A DNA stretch of 64,000 nt from NCBI RefSeq assembly GCF_014199215.1, contig NZ_JACIJC010000001.1, positions 684,001 to 748,000 of the forward strand. Direction: 5' to 3'. The notes beneath the pieces are model-generated. The model searched no databases and was not told where the DNA came from. It saw nothing but the letters and a program-made list of their open reading frames with translations. The translations under genes and the position numbers were made by a program. This DNA is from Sphingobium boeckii. Lineage in GTDB: Bacteria; Pseudomonadota; Alphaproteobacteria; Sphingomonadales; Sphingomonadaceae. Positions 1 to 9,986 of the stretch are shown here, in pieces (the first letter of the stretch is position 1; every line of letters starts with the position of its first letter).

Positions 1-1334
1 AACTGGCCCTTGTGATCGGGGACGCCTGCCAGTTCGAGGAAGGTGGGCACCACGTCGGCGACCGAAGTGAATGCGCCGCCCAGCCCGCCGCTGCGCTTGA
101 AATCCTTGCCGCCGACAAAGGCCACGGTGCGCGTGCCGCCCTCGGTGGCATAGGCTTTGAACAGCCATGACGGCGCGGTAGCCGCTTGCGCCCAGCCCGG
201 GCCATAGGCGACATAAGAAGTGGCGCTGCCGCGATTGTCGAAACTGTTGTCGGCACCGTCGTCGAGCGTGTTGATCCCGGCCATCTCGCTATGCGCTATG
301 TCCAGTCCTTCGGCACCATTGTCGGCCAGGAACAGGATCACGGTGTTGTCATATTCGTCCGTGCGTTTCAGCTCGGCGATCACCCGACCCACATTCTTGT
401 CCAGCCGATCGACCATCGCCGCATAGATTTCCATGTCGCGCGCGGCAGTCTTCTTCTCTTCAACGGAAAGCGCATCCCAATCCTTTTTGAGCACCGGGGC
501 ATGGGCCGCCGTGTCAGCGTCGATCAGCCCCAGTTCGACTTGACGCTTCAGCCTGCGCGCGCGCAACACTTCGAAGCCCGCATCATAGCGGCCGCGATAT
601 CTCTCGATATCCGCCTTGGGTGCCTGGAGCGGCCAATGCGGCGCGGTGAAGGCGAGATAGGCGAAGAAAGGCTTTGCGCCGTCCACGCCCTGCTTGGTTT
701 CATCTAGATATTGCACCAGCTTGGTGGCGAAATAATCGGATGAATAGAAATCCTGTGGAACGCCCGGCAAGGTATCTCCATTTTCGCGATAGGTGGTGCC
801 CTTGATCAGCGCATTGGAAGTCGCCAGCCCGAAATGATTGTGCCCACCCTGCAGCAGCGTGAAGCTGCGTTGAAAGCCGCGCGCATGAGGATCCTGATCC
901 GGCGTCAGGCCAAGATGCCATTTGCCGGAGAGCAGGGTGCGATAGCCGTTCGCGCCGAGCAATTCCGCGAGCGACGCAACATTGGGACGGAGATAGCCCT
1001 CGAAGCCCGGCTTGCCGCGTTGATTGGGCGCGATCAACTCCGCCATCGCGCCAACGCCGGCCAGATGGTTATCGGTGCCGGATAGCAGCATAGATCGCGT
1101 CGGCGAACAGGTGGGGGCGGTGTGAAAGGCGGTCAGTTTCACGCCCTTCTTCGCCAGCGCATCCAGATTGGGGGTGTCGATCTCACCCCCGAATGCGCCA
1201 ATATCGGAATAGCCGAGATCGTCGGCCACGATCACCAGGAAATTAGGGCGCTTTTCGGATTTCGCCGCTACCGGCGCGGCGAATGCGGCCAGTGGCAAAA
1301 CGGCGAGCATCGCAAACAGAAAACGGCTTCGCAT
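1..1334 (-). CDS. Secreted sulfatase (arylsulfatase family), C-terminus cut off by window edge
   Basis: Hydrolyses sulfate esters, releasing sulfate, probably in the periplasm. Reading leftward from an ATG at 1334, about 444 codons are open to the window edge, so roughly the last 100 residues are missing. A signal peptide covers about residues 1-24. A VADDLGYSD block carries the tandem Asp (38-39) that binds calcium. CSPTRS at about residue 76 is the Cys-type sulfatase signature, whose Cys is converted to formylglycine by a maturase. GKWHLG and DNGAEG are further family motifs. It is the last visible gene of the minus-strand run TonB receptor, transporter, TauD dioxygenase, sulfatase, 89 bp after the dioxygenase, which points to sulfate-ester scavenging. 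Substrate is not predictable. Confidence 0.93.
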   Translation of the reverse strand, partial: MRSRFLFAMLAVLPLAAFAAPVAAKSEKRPNFLVIVADDLGYSDIGAFGGEIDTPNLDALAKKGVKLTAFHTAPTCSPTRSMLLSGTDNHLAGVGAMAELIAPNQRGKPGFEGYLRPNVASLAELLGANGYRTLLSGKWHLGLTPDQDPHARGFQRSFTLLQGGHNHFGLATSNALIKGTTYRENGDTLPGVPQDFYSSDYFATKLVQYLDETKQGVDGAKPFFAYLAFTAPHWPLQAPKADIERYRGRYDAGFEVLRARRLKRQVELGLIDADTAAHAPVLKKDWDALSVEEKKTAARDMEIYAAMVDRLDKNVGRVIAELKRTDEYDNTVILFLADNGAEGLDIAHSEMAGINTLDDGADNSFDNRGSATSYVAYGPGWAQAATAPSWLFKAYATEGGTRTVAFVGGKDFKRSGGLGGAFTSVADVVPTFLELAGVPDHKGQ

Positions 1335-1423
1335 GGCAGATCGATCTTTCGTAAAAAGGCGGCCGCGCCTCCCTGAAGACGCGGCCCAGTTTGATCCGGG
1401 AAAGAGGGGCAAACCCGGATATG

Positions 1424-2368
1424 CTATTCGGCGGCGAGCAGCGTCTGTTCCTGCCGCTCGGGCTTGATCACGCGGCTGCGGCTGCCGTCGATCGCCACCG
1501 GCACATCGCCAGCAATCGTGGCGCGGCGCAGCGTGCGACGCTGCAGGCCGAAATCGGCGATGGCGCGATGCTGGGTCGAGCGATTGTCCCAGATTGCCAC
1601 GTCGCCCGCGCGCCAGCGCCAGCGCACCGTATTTTCCGGCTTGGTGATATGATCCTGCAGGATGCCGAACAGCCGCTGAGAATCCGCCTGGTTCAGCCCG
1701 ACGAAATTCTTCACGAAATGGCCGACGAGCAGGGCGCGTTCGCCCGATTCCGGATGGACGCGGACCACGGGATGCTCGGTTTCATAGACCGTGGAAGCGA
1801 ATACCTTGCGGTGCTCCTCCACGCGTGCCTGATCGGCATTGGAGAAGGTGCCGGCATAATCATAGTCATTGGTGTGCAGCGCCCAGAGGCCATCAACCAA
1901 GGTCTTGAGCGCTTCCGGCAATTCCTCATAAGCCGTCACACCATTGGCCCACAGCGTATCGCCGCCGGCTTCGGGAATGGTGATCGCACGCAGGATGGAG
2001 GCTTGGGGATAGGAATCGACGAATGTGACGTCGGTATGCCAGCTCGACGCGGCGTAGCCCTCCCTGGAATCCAGTTCGAGCAGATATTTGCTGCCCGGCA
2101 CGACCGGCACCGTGGGATGCGCCACAGGCTTGCCGAACCGCTCGGCGAAAGCCTCTTGCTTCGCATCGTCCAGCACGGTCTGATCGCGGAAAAAGATCAC
2201 CTTGTGCCGCACCAGCGCCGCGCGGATTGCCGCCAGCGTGGCGTCGTCGAGATCGCCCGAGAGCGCGACACCCCGGATTTCAGCGCCGATTCGCCCCGCG
2301 ACGGGTACGATATCGAGCGGGCTCTCGGCTTCATGGGCATTGATGAATTGATGGGTCAGAACAGACAT
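1424..2368 (-). CDS. TauD/TfdA-family Fe(II)/2-oxoglutarate dioxygenase
   Basis: A 314-residue non-haem iron dioxygenase of the taurine dioxygenase/alkylsulfatase (AtsK-like) family. It probably hydroxylates the carbon next to a sulfonate or sulfate so that sulfite or sulfate is released. The iron triad is visible as WHTDVTF (His111, Asp113) and a distal His267 in TQHRA, followed by the Arg-rich 2-oxoglutarate binding stretch near 277-282. The ATG at 2368 has an AAGGAG ribosome site 7-8 bases upstream. It lies 29 bp after the transporter and upstream of a sulfatase, which favours an organosulfur substrate over 2,4-D-type herbicides, but the exact substrate is unknown. Confidence 0.9.
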   Translation of the reverse strand: MSVLTHQFINAHEAESPLDIVPVAGRIGAEIRGVALSGDLDDATLAAIRAALVRHKVIFFRDQTVLDDAKQEAFAERFGKPVAHPTVPVVPGSKYLLELDSREGYAASSWHTDVTFVDSYPQASILRAITIPEAGGDTLWANGVTAYEELPEALKTLVDGLWALHTNDYDYAGTFSNADQARVEEHRKVFASTVYETEHPVVRVHPESGERALLVGHFVKNFVGLNQADSQRLFGILQDHITKPENTVRWRWRAGDVAIWDNRSTQHRAIADFGLQRRTLRRATIAGDVPVAIDGSRSRVIKPERQEQTLLAAE

Positions 2369-2397
2369 TGCATTGCTCCTTTAGTGAAAGATTGTGG

Positions 2398-3798
2398 TTA
2401 TTCGGCAGGCACCAGCGCGCGTTCGCGTTCGTCGAGCGCGCGGCGGATTTCGGAATGGCGGGCTTCGTCCAGCGGAAAGCCGTGTATGAGCCAGGCGGAA
2501 AAGGCGTGGGCGATCGCGGGACCAAGCGCGAAGACGTAAAGTAGGCCGTTGAGCGCCGCGGGCGTGTTCTGCACCTTGGGATCGAAGCCGATCCATCCAA
2601 CGAGCGGTAAAGCGATGCCGATGGCGACCGCTGTCGCCGCCTTGCCCGCCAGGCTGAAGACCGAGAAATAAAGACCTGCACGATCATCTCCCGTTTCGAG
2701 CCTATGCTTGTCCGCCACGTCCGCGACGATCGATCGCAGCATCAGATTGCCAGACCCTTGCGCCAACCCCTGCGCCAGGGTGAGGCCCAGCAGCAGCCCG
2801 AAGCTGTCCGGCGTTACAATCAACAGGCCAAGATTGACGGCGACCTGGACAAGCTCACCGGCCACCGCCGTCTGATGTTTGCCCAGGCGCAGACCGATTT
2901 TCATCCAGATCGGGCCGGCCAGGATGCCGAACACGAATTGAAACAGGAACAGCCCGCCGGCCCATTCAGGGCGGCCCATGTAGAAGGTGACCACGAACAC
3001 GATCAGCGCGCCACGGATCGTCTGACCCAGCGTTACCGCGAAATCCGATCCCAGCACGCGGAGCAGCAAGGGGTCGCCCAAAACGGTGCGAATGATCACC
3101 CCAATTGGTTGGCGCGCCCCTACGGAAACGGGTGCCGGCTGCTCGGGGAAGGCACGCAGCGTCAGGAACAAAGCGGGCAGGATCGAAACCGCCACCAGAC
3201 CGCCCATCAGCGCGAGCTTCAGCTTCCCGTCGCCGGGCCGCAACTGATCCGCAAGGGTGGGCAGGATCAGCGCGGTGAGCAGCGCAATCGCGGTGATCAC
3301 GGTCTGATAAGTCGCGACGCGGGTGCGTTCATGATAGCGGCCCGAAATCTCGCCGGACCAGGCGAGGAATGGGATCTGGATCGCCGTCCATCCCAGATAG
3401 AAGAAGAACAGGACGATCGCGAGCGAGGTTGCGGTCACCTGTCCCTGCGGGAAAAACAGGAAGAGCGACGATATGGCGAAGACGATGCCGCCGCCTGCGA
3501 TCCAGGGACGCCGCCTGCCGAAGCGGCTGCGGGTGCGATCGCTGAGCGCCCCCATGAACGGATCGAGCACAGCATCCCAGAGCCGCCCGACCAGAAAAAT
3601 CAACCCGATGGTAGCGAGAGAAAGCCCATACTCCTGCGCATAGACCGCAGGTAGATATACGCCGAGCGGGAGGCCCGCGGCGGCGACGGGCACCGCGATG
3701 GACGAGAAGGCCGCCAGTCGCCAACCGCTCAGCCGGGCCGGATCGGTCTGCGGGGTTGAACCCGATCGGAAGAAGGCGGATGGGAAGACAGTCGCCAT
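2398..3798 (-). CDS. GPH-type MFS transporter (MelB-like)
   Basis: A 466-residue inner-membrane transporter of the glycoside-pentoside-hexuronide:cation symporter branch, with about 12 hydrophobic segments. The N-terminal half carries the typical GRLWDAVLDP and DRTRSRFGRRRPW motifs of this branch. It starts 10 bp after the TonB receptor and ends 29 bp before the dioxygenase, so it is very likely co-transcribed. In context it would move an organosulfur compound or its desulfurised carbon skeleton across the inner membrane. The substrate is inference; the family is clear. Confidence 0.88.
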   Translation of the reverse strand: MATVFPSAFFRSGSTPQTDPARLSGWRLAAFSSIAVPVAAAGLPLGVYLPAVYAQEYGLSLATIGLIFLVGRLWDAVLDPFMGALSDRTRSRFGRRRPWIAGGGIVFAISSLFLFFPQGQVTATSLAIVLFFFYLGWTAIQIPFLAWSGEISGRYHERTRVATYQTVITAIALLTALILPTLADQLRPGDGKLKLALMGGLVAVSILPALFLTLRAFPEQPAPVSVGARQPIGVIIRTVLGDPLLLRVLGSDFAVTLGQTIRGALIVFVVTFYMGRPEWAGGLFLFQFVFGILAGPIWMKIGLRLGKHQTAVAGELVQVAVNLGLLIVTPDSFGLLLGLTLAQGLAQGSGNLMLRSIVADVADKHRLETGDDRAGLYFSVFSLAGKAATAVAIGIALPLVGWIGFDPKVQNTPAALNGLLYVFALGPAIAHAFSAWLIHGFPLDEARHSEIRRALDERERALVPAE

Positions 3799-3808
3799 TT
3801 CATTGACC

Positions 3809-6202
3809 TCACAATTTGGTGCGCAGGGTGACGCCCACGGTACGCGGTTCGCCGATCAGGCCGGTCACAAGCCCGGTGGTCCCCGGGCTCAGAGTCTGGA
3901 AATAATCCTTGTCGGTCAGGTTGCGCGCCCAGACGGAAAGGTCCCAACGAGCGTCGTCAGTACGAATGCCGATGCGCGCATTGAGCAGTCCATAGCCTTC
4001 GATCTGGGCGTAGCGGGAGTTGCTGGCCGAGGTGTTGAAGGACGAGCGATGCGAGAAATCCGCATGGCCATAGAGATGGATTTCGCGTGATCCCCATTGC
4101 CCGATCGGTTGCGCGATATCGGTCCCCAAAGTGTAGGTATATTTCGGAACGCCCGCGAGTTGCGCACCGGTGAGATTCTGTATTCCGCCTAGATTGGCCC
4201 GTTCGGGCGCTTGCGGCGCATTGGTATAGTTGCGGTAGGTCGTGTCGGCATAAGCGGCGGATGCGGAGATGCTGAACAGGGCCGTGGGCGCGTAGGTCAG
4301 ATCGCCCTCGAACCCGCGCGACCGGACCTTTGGAATATTGGCGATATATTGCCGCACGGCCTGCGAAACCTTGTCGAATTCGGTGATGGCGGTCTGGTAA
4401 TCGCTGACCTCATTCCAGAAGCCTGCCAGATTGAGTGTCACACTGCGGTCGAGGAACTGCGTCTTCAGACCCAGCTCGAAACTATCGACTTTTTCGGGAC
4501 TGACCTCGGGATCGACATTGGCCGGCAGAGCGGTGAGATTGAGGCCGCCCGATTTGTTGCCGCGCGAATAGCTGCCATAGATCAAGGCGTCGGGCGCGAT
4601 CTTGTAGGAAAGGTTGATCAGGCCCGAGAGGCTGTCATCTGTGAAACTGGTTTGATAGCTGGTGACCGGGCTGAACTGATTGCGGATGGCCAGTGCAGCG
4701 GCTGCCTGGGCCGCGGGGAGCGTGGCGAGACTGATCCCGGCCACATGATATTGATTGAACGCGCCAGACTTCTTTTCATGGGTGAAGCGCAGGCCGCCCG
4801 TTAGTTTCAGGGCGTCGCTGATATTCCATGTCCCCTGTCCGAACAAAGCATAGCTTTTCGTGGCGGGGGTTGACGTGGAATTGGATTCAAAGCCGTTCAG
4901 CGCGGCATTGCTCACCACCGCAGGCACTGCCGGAATATTCCAGCTTGCCGCATCAGGGCCGAATGCGGTGGCACCATAGCCGCGGATGATCTGCCAGAAA
5001 TAATAGGCACCCACGACATAATCGACCGAGCGTTCACCCGTGGACGCCAGGCGGATTTCCTGGCTGAATTGACGCTGGCGATTGGCCTGCTGGGCTTTGG
5101 TGATCACCGCCAGTCCCGTGCTGTCGCCATCATTGGCGGGATTCCAGTCCCACCAGCGATAGGCCGTGACGGATGTCAGCGCCGCGCCACCCAGATCCCA
5201 GTCCAGCTGGCCGGACAGGCCATAGCTTTTCATATTGGCCTGATAATGGGAATCCGATTCCCCGATCCTGTCGAACGGGCGGATCGGCGTGGGCGTGTAG
5301 CCCGCGCGCGTGACGCGATCGACGAAGTTGTTCGCGATCACGGCGCCATTGTCATAAGTGCCAAAATAATTGGCGAGGACGTTCAGCACGAAATTCTGTT
5401 TCTGCTTTGCGAAATCGCCGATCAGCTTGATCGATACATCCTCGGCCGGACGAAGAAGCAACTGGCCCCGTGCCGTGAAATTGTCATAATCCTGCGCCTT
5501 GCTGCCGTCATAGCGGTTCGTCAGGAAGCCATCGCGGTGGGTGTCTGCGATGCTCAGGCGGAAGGCCGCCTTGTCGCCAGCGATCGGGCCGGAGACCGAT
5601 CCGCGCACCTGATGATAGCCATAATCGCCCAGCGTCGTCTCGCCCGAAAATTCGGGTTCGAAGCTGGGCGCGCGCGTCGTGATGTTGATCGCGCCAGCCG
5701 TTGTGTTCTTGCCAAAGAGCGTGCCTTGCGGCCCGCGCAGCACTTCGATCTGCTGAAGATCGACCAGATCGAATTGCGACTGGCCGACGCGGCCGTAATA
5801 AACATTGTCGATATAGATGCCGACGCCGTTTTCCAGGCCGTCATTGGTCAGCGCCACGTTAGAGCCGAGCCCGCGGATGTTCACATTGGTGTTGCGCGGA
5901 TTGAAGCTGAACACCTGGAGGCTGGGGACGAGCTGCTGCACCTGACTCAACGTGAAATTGCCGGTGGCTTCAAGGGTCTGCGCACTCACTACGCTCAGCG
6001 CGATCGGGACATCCTGCGCATTTTCATCGCGTCGCCGCGCGGTCACCGTGATTTCGTCACCGGCCTCGCCCGCATCCAGAGCGGCATCGGGCGTAGGTTC
6101 GTCGGCAGCGATGGCGGGCAGGGATAGGCCAAGGCTCATGCCAAGCGCACCCAGCGCGATACCGTGGCGGAAATTCAATCGTCTTGAAACATTCTTTGTC
6201 AT
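3809..6202 (-). CDS. TonB-dependent outer-membrane receptor (organosulfur operon)
   Basis: An outer-membrane energy-coupled receptor of about 797 residues, first gene of the sulfur operon. The chosen ATG at 6202 gives an N-terminus (MTKNVSRRLNFR) with a signal peptide ending near PAIAA; an ATG-less extension upstream looks non-coding. A TonB box (DEITVTARR) is followed by a plug domain with VLRGPQGTLFGKNTTAGAINI, then the beta-barrel, ending in a short hydrophobic C-terminal strand. It belongs to the large sphingomonad family often annotated FecA/CirA-like, and such annotations do not indicate iron. Its operon partners suggest import of a sulfate ester or sulfonate. Confidence 0.92.
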   Translation of the reverse strand: MTKNVSRRLNFRHGIALGALGMSLGLSLPAIAADEPTPDAALDAGEAGDEITVTARRRDENAQDVPIALSVVSAQTLEATGNFTLSQVQQLVPSLQVFSFNPRNTNVNIRGLGSNVALTNDGLENGVGIYIDNVYYGRVGQSQFDLVDLQQIEVLRGPQGTLFGKNTTAGAINITTRAPSFEPEFSGETTLGDYGYHQVRGSVSGPIAGDKAAFRLSIADTHRDGFLTNRYDGSKAQDYDNFTARGQLLLRPAEDVSIKLIGDFAKQKQNFVLNVLANYFGTYDNGAVIANNFVDRVTRAGYTPTPIRPFDRIGESDSHYQANMKSYGLSGQLDWDLGGAALTSVTAYRWWDWNPANDGDSTGLAVITKAQQANRQRQFSQEIRLASTGERSVDYVVGAYYFWQIIRGYGATAFGPDAASWNIPAVPAVVSNAALNGFESNSTSTPATKSYALFGQGTWNISDALKLTGGLRFTHEKKSGAFNQYHVAGISLATLPAAQAAAALAIRNQFSPVTSYQTSFTDDSLSGLINLSYKIAPDALIYGSYSRGNKSGGLNLTALPANVDPEVSPEKVDSFELGLKTQFLDRSVTLNLAGFWNEVSDYQTAITEFDKVSQAVRQYIANIPKVRSRGFEGDLTYAPTALFSISASAAYADTTYRNYTNAPQAPERANLGGIQNLTGAQLAGVPKYTYTLGTDIAQPIGQWGSREIHLYGHADFSHRSSFNTSASNSRYAQIEGYGLLNARIGIRTDDARWDLSVWARNLTDKDYFQTLSPGTTGLVTGLIGEPRTVGVTLRTKL

Positions 6203-6662
6203 TGCGTTGATCACAGTCCCCCGAGGCCGGACGCACATGCGCCCGACGCCGCACGCTCAAGCGAGCGCGCAGTCACATTGATGATATGGATTCCCTTGAG
6301 GCGCGCCGGATTCCCGGCTGCGCAATCAGCTCAGTTCAACACACCGCGACATCGCCCCAAGAGGCGGGGCCGCTGCGCCCTGATTGCAATAGTGAGGTCG
6401 TACATTCGCATTCGTCCGTTCCCCTTGAACCGGGGGGATCACGAAGCCGGGCGTCACGCTACCCTGCATCGCGCTTTAGCCGTTGTTGACGCGGAGCAAG
6501 CTGCATCCCTTCAAAAGCCGCGGGCCGTTCAGCGGCACGAATGCCGCGGGCGACCGGCCGGTCCGCCCTATGATCTGATATGTCCATCTAATCGGTAGAC
6601 AATGAGTCGGTCAATCCAAGTTTTGCTTTAGCCGCGTAAAGCGGACGGCTTTGTCATCACTC
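6203..6662. other. Intergenic region upstream of the TonB receptor
   Basis: About 460 bp between the TonB receptor start and the end of mlaA. It should hold the promoter of the organosulfur operon. I see no convincing gene, no TATTAC-N14-GTAATA palindrome and no riboswitch. Near the mlaA end a short imperfect GC stem (about 6625-6645) could be a weak mlaA terminator, without a clear T-run. Confidence 0.5.
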
Positions 6663-7715
6663 TCAGGGTTGGGGCGCAGGCTGAACTGGCTGGATGGTCG
6701 GCGCGACCGGAGGCGGGGCCACTGCGGGCGGCGGTGCGAGGACCGGCGTTGCCACCGGGGGCTGAACAAGCGGCCCCATCGCGGGGGCCATCGGATCGGG
6801 CGCGGGCAATGCAGCCGCGCGGGGTTTGCCGCGTAGCGCATCGATTTCGGCCTGACGGTTTAGCAGATAATTGGCGCGCGACGCCGCATAGGGATCCGCC
6901 GCCTCGTGAATCTTGCGCAATTGCGTATCGAATTCGACACGATAGTCGATCGAGCCGATGATGCCTGCGGGAATGGAATAGGCGGGTTGGTTGAAGGGCG
7001 CGCCGACGGCCATCGGTACGAGCAGCCGATCCACGCCCGTGCCGATGAAATCGCGCACCGTGGTCGGTCCGATCAGCGGCAGAAACAGAAATGCGCCGGG
7101 CTTCACCCCATAATAGCCCAGGGTGTTCGCGAAGCCATTGGGGCGACGTGGCAGCTTGAACGGACGTCGTTTCGCCATGTCGAACAAACCGGCCGCCCCG
7201 ATCGTGGTGTTGATGGCGAAACGCCCCAATGTCTCCGCCGCCTTGCCCGGCTTGAGCTGCAGCATATAATTCAGGAAAACGACGGGTTCGGTGAGATTGT
7301 TGAAAAAATTGCGCAGGCCACTGCGCAACGGCGCGGGCACGGTCTTGCTATAGGCACTCGCGGCCGGGGCGACAAAAGCCCTGTCCACCACCTGCGTCAC
7401 CTCGAAGGATTTGGCGTTGATCGCCTCCAGCGGATCGCCCGGGGTGGAGATATTGGGCCGCGCAACGACCACAATTTCGTCGGGATCGGTGTCGGGGCTG
7501 GCTGGCGGTGCGAGCGGTTCGGTGGCGGGCGGCAATACAAGCGGAAGAGACGATTCGAGCGGAGTCGCAGGCTGCGGCACCGTGACGGGGGCCGCGTCCT
7601 GCTGATCGCTCATGGCGGGAACGGTCACCAGCACAGGTGCCGCTGGCGGTGCCTCGACCGGGGTCATCGATGCGCCGGCCAGCAGCAGGGCGGTGGTCAG
7701 TGCCGAAATACTCAA
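6663..7715 (-). CDS. mlaA: MlaA/VacJ-family lipid-asymmetry protein with Pro-rich tail
   Basis: Outer-membrane component of the Mla retrograde phospholipid pathway. The core (about residues 80-280) contains DPLEAINAKSFEVTQ, FFNNLTEPVVFLNYMLQ and LPLIGPTTVRDFIGTGVD, all typical of MlaA. The start is a TTG at 7715 preceded by AGAAGGA; no ATG gives a better N-terminus. The signal sequence (LTTALLLAGASM) has no lipobox Cys, unlike E. coli MlaA, so it may be soluble periplasmic or held by its amphipathic ring. The last about 60 residues are Pro/Ala/Val-rich low complexity. Monocistronic by position. Confidence 0.88.
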   Translation of the reverse strand: MSISALTTALLLAGASMTPVEAPPAAPVLVTVPAMSDQQDAAPVTVPQPATPLESSLPLVLPPATEPLAPPASPDTDPDEIVVVARPNISTPGDPLEAINAKSFEVTQVVDRAFVAPAASAYSKTVPAPLRSGLRNFFNNLTEPVVFLNYMLQLKPGKAAETLGRFAINTTIGAAGLFDMAKRRPFKLPRRPNGFANTLGYYGVKPGAFLFLPLIGPTTVRDFIGTGVDRLLVPMAVGAPFNQPAYSIPAGIIGSIDYRVEFDTQLRKIHEAADPYAASRANYLLNRQAEIDALRGKPRAAALPAPDPMAPAMGPLVQPPVATPVLAPPPAVAPPPVAPTIQPVQPAPQP

Positions 7716-8219
7716 ACGCCTGTTCCTTCTGCCGACCGCCGGGCTTGCATAACATTATCGATCACGCCCCACTTTAGGGCGTGTTGGTTAATTCAGGATT
7801 GGCAGGACAGAGCGAACGCAAGCGGAAAAAGCCGCCATGCGAATAAACCAAGCATCGGAGCGAAAGGCCGCTTTCGCAACACTTTCGTCCTCGCCTCTAC
7901 CCCGAAACCACCAACAGGGCGCTTCCTCTTCCATTGCCCCATGTTATTCAAGGGAAATTCCAACCGCCGATCCTCTCCAGCCGTGCCGGTTCGAGCCGTC
8001 GACCGGATTGCGGGCGCGGGATGGCCGGCTGAGATGATGCGAGATGGTGTTTACAATTGGGAGCGACGCCATCGGGCCTGGAAGGACACTGAGGCGCGGA
8101 TCAGCATGGATGGGCTGCCGGAAGGCATCATGGGCCGCCGGATGTAGCGATCAGTGTAATATGAACGCGTCCGTTGCGGAAGGACGGCGATGCTTGTCCT
8201 CCCGGCCCGTCCCCAATGT
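7716..8219. other. Intergenic region with one stem-loop and a doubtful small ORF
   Basis: About 500 bp between mlaA and allophanate hydrolase. A perfect 7-bp stem, CACGCCC...GGGCGTG with a 7-base loop, lies at 7763-7783, in the mlaA leader, with no T-run. A plus-strand frame from ATG 7941 to TAG 8147 (68 codons) ends in a plausible-looking stretch (VYNWERRHRAW), but it has no ribosome site and no recognisable family. It may be a relic. Nothing else was seen. Confidence 0.4.
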
Positions 8220-9986
8220 TCAGCCTCTTGCGATATAAGCGCGCCAGCCGCCGAGCGCGGTGATGTCTTCCGCGCCCGTCAGCGCGCGGGGCTCGGCGAC
8301 GAAGCCCTTGACGCTGGTGCCGTCGCTCAAAACCACCGTCCCGATCGCCAAAGGTGCCGGAACCTCCACCACGAAGCTGCCGAAGGCGGCGACATCCAGT
8401 TCATAGACTTCGAGCGCGATGGCGGCACCATCCTCGCTATGGACCAGCGCAGGCTTGGGCGGAATACTGTCCGCCATGGCATAGAGGCGATAGGTCGGCG
8501 CGGTCTCATAGGCCCCCACGAAGGTCGCATCGCGCGAGGTCAGTTGCCAATGCAGCGGCATGTCTTTCAGATGAGCGCCAACGACGGCCAGTTTCACTGT
8601 TTGCATTCTTCCCTCCAGATCGAGCAGCGGCGGGCCGGGCAGATCGGCCGCCGTGAGATAGGTGTTCGCCACGGCCAGCAGCCCCAGGTCGGTGTCGGCC
8701 GGGCCGATCAGCGTGATGCCAAAGCCCGTGCCATTGGACCGCGTGCCGGCAGGGATAGCGACCGCGGCCATGTCCAGCAGGTTCACGAAATTGGTGTAGC
8801 GGCCGAAGGCGCTGTTCAGCGCAATGGGTGCCGCCAGCATTTCCCGCACGCGATAGGTCGTGCCGGTGGTGGGAAACGCCATCAGGTCGATATCATCCCA
8901 CAGGGCATCGGCATGACGCTGGAGGTCGGCGAGGCGGTAGATGCCGTTCCACAGTTCGACCGCGCTCATGCCTGTTCCTGCTTCCACCACCGCGCGGACC
9001 GTCGGCTCGATCGCTTCGGGGTTGGTCGCCAGCATGTCGGCCATGGCGGCGGTGCGCTCGGCGACCCATGGGCCTTCATAGAGCAGGCGGGCGGCCTCCA
9101 GCAGCGGCTCGATGTCAATCTCGACAAGATTGGCGGTTCGCGCCAGCGTATCGAGCGCGCGGTCGTAAAAATACTCCGACTCGCTATCGCCGAAGAATAT
9201 GCGCTGCTCGCGGCGTGGCACGCCGATGCGATCGCCCCGAAGCCCACGATCGATCAAAGGTTTGGAATAAGGATCGGCGGGATCGAAACCCGCGATAATG
9301 TCGTCGATGATCCGTGCGTCCGATATCCTGTCCGTAAACACCGTGATGCAATCGAGCGTGCGGCAGGCGGGGACAAGCCCGCGCGTGCTCCAGCGGCCTT
9401 TGCTGGGCTTGAACCCAATCAGATGGTTGAAGGCGGCGGGGACGCGGCCCGAACCTGCGGTATCGGTGCCGAGCGCAAACGCGACCAGCCCCGCCGCCAC
9501 GGCGATCGACGAACCCGAGCTTGATCCGCCGCTGACATAGTTCAGATTATAGGCGTTGCGCGGGATCCCATAGGGGCTGCGCGTGCCGTTGAGGCCGGTC
9601 GCGAACTGGTCGAGATTGGTCTTGCCGATACAGAGCGCGCCCGCTGCGGTCAGCCGATCGATGACGTTTGCGGAAGACTCGGGGCGATAGGCAAAGGCGG
9701 GGCAGGCGGCGGTGGTCTCGAAACCTGTGACGTCGATATTGTCCTTGGCGGCAAAGGGCACCCCCGCCAGCGGTAGGCGCTCGCCCGCGGCGATCCGGGC
9801 ATCCACCGCGCGGGCGGCGGTGCGCAGGTCTTCGGGGGCGATGCGGCTGATCCAGATCTGCGGCTGGACGGCATCATAGGCGGCGAGGCGGGCGAGCGTC
9901 TCTTCCGCCACGGTAAGCGCGCTTGATGCCCCGTTGTTGACTGCGGCGGCGATCGCGGCGGGGCTCAGCCGGTCCAGCGCCGTCAT
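8220..9986 (-). CDS. atzF: Allophanate hydrolase (AtzF-type)
   Basis: Splits allophanate into ammonia and CO2 in the cytoplasm, the last step of the carboxylase route. The 588-residue protein has an amidase-signature domain with Lys81 (AAKDNIDV), the cis-Ser region SGGSSSGSS at 152-160 and the nucleophile Ser179 in GTDTAGSGR. A C-terminal domain of about 120 residues (from about 465) matches the extra AtzF domain. The ATG at 9986 overlaps the carboxylase stop as ATGA, so translation is coupled. It is the last gene of the operon. Confidence 0.95.
   Translation of the reverse strand: MTALDRLSPAAIAAAVNNGASSALTVAEETLARLAAYDAVQPQIWISRIAPEDLRTAARAVDARIAAGERLPLAGVPFAAKDNIDVTGFETTAACPAFAYRPESSANVIDRLTAAGALCIGKTNLDQFATGLNGTRSPYGIPRNAYNLNYVSGGSSSGSSIAVAAGLVAFALGTDTAGSGRVPAAFNHLIGFKPSKGRWSTRGLVPACRTLDCITVFTDRISDARIIDDIIAGFDPADPYSKPLIDRGLRGDRIGVPRREQRIFFGDSESEYFYDRALDTLARTANLVEIDIEPLLEAARLLYEGPWVAERTAAMADMLATNPEAIEPTVRAVVEAGTGMSAVELWNGIYRLADLQRHADALWDDIDLMAFPTTGTTYRVREMLAAPIALNSAFGRYTNFVNLLDMAAVAIPAGTRSNGTGFGITLIGPADTDLGLLAVANTYLTAADLPGPPLLDLEGRMQTVKLAVVGAHLKDMPLHWQLTSRDATFVGAYETAPTYRLYAMADSIPPKPALVHSEDGAAIALEVYELDVAAFGSFVVEVPAPLAIGTVVLSDGTSVKGFVAEPRALTGAEDITALGGWRAYIARG

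Noticed and set aside
7941-8147. Small plus-strand gene of 68 codons
   Set aside because: No ribosome site, no family, and part of its frame is open by GC bias. Mentioned only in the intergenic note.
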